Source of the DNA: Anaerobium acetethylicum
GTDB taxonomy: Bacteria; Bacillota; Clostridia; Lachnospirales; Lachnospiraceae
NCBI RefSeq assembly: GCF_900096945.1
Contig: NZ_FMKA01000036.1
Coordinates: 1 to 34,138 of the forward strand
Direction: 5' to 3'
DNA length: 34,138 nt
The translations under genes were made by a program, and so were the position numbers. This document shows, piece after piece, positions 32,723-34,138 of this stretch; positions within the stretch are counted from its first letter, which is position 1; the number at the start of each line of letters is the position of its first letter. The notes beneath the pieces are model-generated. The model made no database searches and had not been told where the DNA came from. It was given only the letters and a program-made list of their open reading frames with translations.

Positions 32723-33361
32723 CTACTTATAATAGTCCGTTTTATATACTTCGTCATAATAGACAATATCACGTTCCACCAGGGTGCTTTCTCCATTCGC
32801 CACCTTTACGATATTCACTGCGCAATTTGCGGGAACGCCGCCCTGCCAGAAGTTGTCCTTGTCGCTGTATACATTATTTAAAATTCCTCTGACAGCGCAA
32901 CCGTGGGTTGCTACTAAAATGGTCTTATCCTGATAATCCGGATTTTGGACCAATTCCTTATAGAATTCTTTTGTTCGGTGGCATACATCAAGTATGCTTT
33001 CTCCTTCGGGTGCACCGTCGAATCCAAATGGATCTGTGTAGAATTTTCGGAAATCATTGTCTGGGATTTCGTTTTTATGCTTCAGCGCGCATAACCCCTC
33101 CCATTTCCCCCAGTTAATCTCGCGTATTCTGTCGTCAAACAGAACGGGTGCTTTTCGTTTGCCCATAATGAGTCTGGCTGTTTCGGCCGCTCTGTTCAAA
33201 GGGCTGCTGATTGCCAAATCAAAATGCACATGTTCCAGCTTCTCGCCCGTAATTTTTGCCAGCAGAATCCCCATTTCGTTTAAAGGGATATCTGCATGCC
33301 CCTGCATTCTGCCCTCTGTATTCCAGGGCGTTTCGCCGTGTCTGATCAGATATAACAACAT
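32723..33361 (-). CDS. Histidine phosphatase family protein
   Basis: A 212-residue enzyme of the phosphoglycerate mutase-like superfamily on the minus strand. The phosphohistidine motif is IRHGETPWN (His8), supported by SSPLNRAAETA, DDRIREINWGKWEG and the late His in VATHGCAVRGILN. It is a cytoplasmic phosphatase, perhaps of the GpmB or CobC type; true glycerate mutase activity is unlikely for this group. GAGG lies before the ATG. It stands alone and convergent to GH43. Confidence 0.9.
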   Translation of the reverse strand: MLLYLIRHGETPWNTEGRMQGHADIPLNEMGILLAKITGEKLEHVHFDLAISSPLNRAAETARLIMGKRKAPVLFDDRIREINWGKWEGLCALKHKNEIPDNDFRKFYTDPFGFDGAPEGESILDVCHRTKEFYKELVQNPDYQDKTILVATHGCAVRGILNNVYSDKDNFWQGGVPANCAVNIVKVANGESTLVERDIVYYDEVYKTDYYK

Positions 33362-33895
33362 ATTTTACTGCCTCCTCATTTATTCTATAATTACTGCCAT
33401 CCCGGTTTTGCGTGATTTCCGCTGCGTTACATTTACAAAAAATACCTTACGCAAATAACGTGTGAACAGTAACAGACCCACTACAATACACAATAATATA
33501 GGAACAGAACGTTCCTTTTGCAAATTAATCGCAATCAAATCAGGAATGCAGGCCAATGAGCCTGTCCCGAACAGTAGAAATAATCAGGCAGGTTCAACAA
33601 CAGCATATCTTCCATACCGTGGAAGGCAAGGAAAACTTAAATCGAAATAACCGCAGTTCCGGAACTGTAATGGATATTTATATTATACAGCTTGTATTTG
33701 AATTTGTGCAACTGACCTGCCTCGGGCGTGGAACTGTCCCTGTGTGCAGATGTCCTGTTACGGTTCGATCTGTGAATAACATGTTTCGTGATGCACAGAA
33801 ATGTGTTTGTTGTATGCTTAACAAAAACAGAAATTAGATGTAAAGTTAATAAAAACGAAATAAACGTAAATAAATATATAAAATAATAAAAAGTG
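33362..33895. other. Gene-poor region before the next rRNA operon
   Basis: I see no convincing gene. Small open frames lack ribosome sites and family features. A perfect 14-bp palindrome CAGTTCCGGAACTG (33654-33667) and a second inverted repeat GGAACAGAACGTTCC (33501-33515) are visible. The end becomes very AT-rich just before the rRNA promoters. Confidence 0.5.
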
Positions 33896-33924
33896 TTGAC
33901 GTATGTGGAAAATGATGATATTAT
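33896..33924 (+). promoter_or_regulatory. rRNA-type promoter P1
   Basis: TTGACG (33896-33901), a 17-base spacer and TATTAT (33919-33924), preceded by a long AT-rich stretch like an UP element. Confidence 0.8.
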
Positions 33925-33930
33925 GTAAAT

Positions 33931-33956
33931 CCACCAAGCGATATGCGATTCGGTGG
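33931..33956 (+). promoter_or_regulatory. Hairpin between the two rRNA promoters
   Basis: CCACC (33931-33935) pairs with GGTGG (33952-33956) across a 16-base loop region in the short stretch between P1 and P2. It might form in the P1 transcript; regulatory use is unproven. Confidence 0.4.
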
Positions 33957-33989
33957 TGAAAATAAAAGTGAAACAAAATAAAAAAAGTG

Positions 33990-34018
33990 TTGACAAAAGC
34001 AATTGTGTTTGATAAGAT
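33990..34018 (+). promoter_or_regulatory. rRNA-type promoter P2
   Basis: TTGACA (33990-33995), a 17-base spacer and TAAGAT (34013-34018). It is in tandem with P1 and in front of a leader like those before 16S rRNA. Confidence 0.85.
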
Positions 34019-34138
34019 ATAAAAGTTGCTGGTCACACGGACAACAACACAGAACATTGATAACTGAACAGTGAAACAACCTTGAAAATTCAAAACCAGA
34101 CAAAGTCTGGAAAAGAGATTTCATGATCGGTCTGGACT
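34019..34138 (+). other. Leader of the next rRNA operon
   Basis: About 120 bases follow P2 without a gene, with an ACCAGAC/GTCTGG hairpin (34096-34111 region). The sequence resembles the leaders that run into 16S rRNA. The window ends before any mature 16S sequence can be seen, so the assignment is an inference. Confidence 0.65.

Noticed and set aside
33501-33515. LexA (SOS) box
   Set aside because: GAAC and GTTC are spaced 5 bases apart instead of the 4 of the Gram-positive site, and no gene follows.
33462-33837. Small open frames as genes
   Set aside because: They lack ribosome sites and recognisable families, overlap each other, and lie in AT-rich DNA.

Overview
The window looks like a chromosomal segment of a low-to-mid G+C Gram-positive anaerobe, most likely a Lachnospiraceae-type Clostridia. 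This rests on AGGAGG ribosome binding sites, TTGACA/TATAAT promoters, tRNA genes without encoded CCA, an AraB close to the Bacillus type as I remember it, and families such as DUF1700, DUF3784 and SIMPL. The placement is inferred from gene content, not from a search. The left edge is the 3' end of a 23S rRNA gene. The right edge holds tandem rRNA-type promoters and a leader, with 16S presumably just outside. The window therefore spans nearly the whole interval between two co-oriented rRNA operons.

Layout. 1-1333: 23S 3' end, no recognisable 5S, then eight tRNA genes and a terminator. 1467-8793: housekeeping block with a DUF1700 membrane protein, a HAD phosphatase, a YfcE-type phosphodiesterase, a THUMP/RlmL-type RNA methyltransferase, an exported papain-like protease, RdgB and a second YfcE. 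8879-9830: a second tRNA operon (Pro, Gly, Arg, His, Gln, Lys, Leu) with a consensus promoter and a terminator. 9835-24566: a more AT-rich accessory stretch after tRNA-Leu, holding an AraB-type kinase, a ROK regulator, a polyol dehydrogenase, a complete sugar ABC importer, a two-subunit transketolase, a YopX-like small protein, an AllA-like cupin, about 1.4 kb of gene-poor DNA, and a large exported multidomain protein. 24684-29552: an AlkZ-related protein, acetate kinase, a SIMPL lipoprotein, a DUF3784 membrane protein and an AraC regulator. 29800-33361: GH5 and GH43 glycoside hydrolases divergent from the AraC regulator, then a histidine phosphatase. 33362-34138: gene-poor DNA and the promoters of the next rRNA operon.

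How the genes work together. The most coherent system is the 10.1-20.8 kb cluster. A pentitol or pentose would be imported by the ABC transporter, oxidised by the zinc dehydrogenase to a ketopentose such as ribulose, phosphorylated by the AraB-type kinase, and fed to the pentose phosphate pathway through the dedicated transketolase. AraA and AraD are absent here, which argues against a plain arabinose operon. GH5 and GH43 appear to be cytoplasmic enzymes for imported beta-glucan or xylan oligosaccharides, controlled by the AraC protein. AckA ends fermentation with ATP and acetate, but no pta is adjacent.

The least explained sequence signals are a three-copy interspersed element of about 55-80 bp with conserved hairpins (near 4.3, 25.4 and 26.7 kb), a 54-bp inverted repeat after ackA, a possible attenuator leader on the SIMPL gene, and several perfect palindromes.
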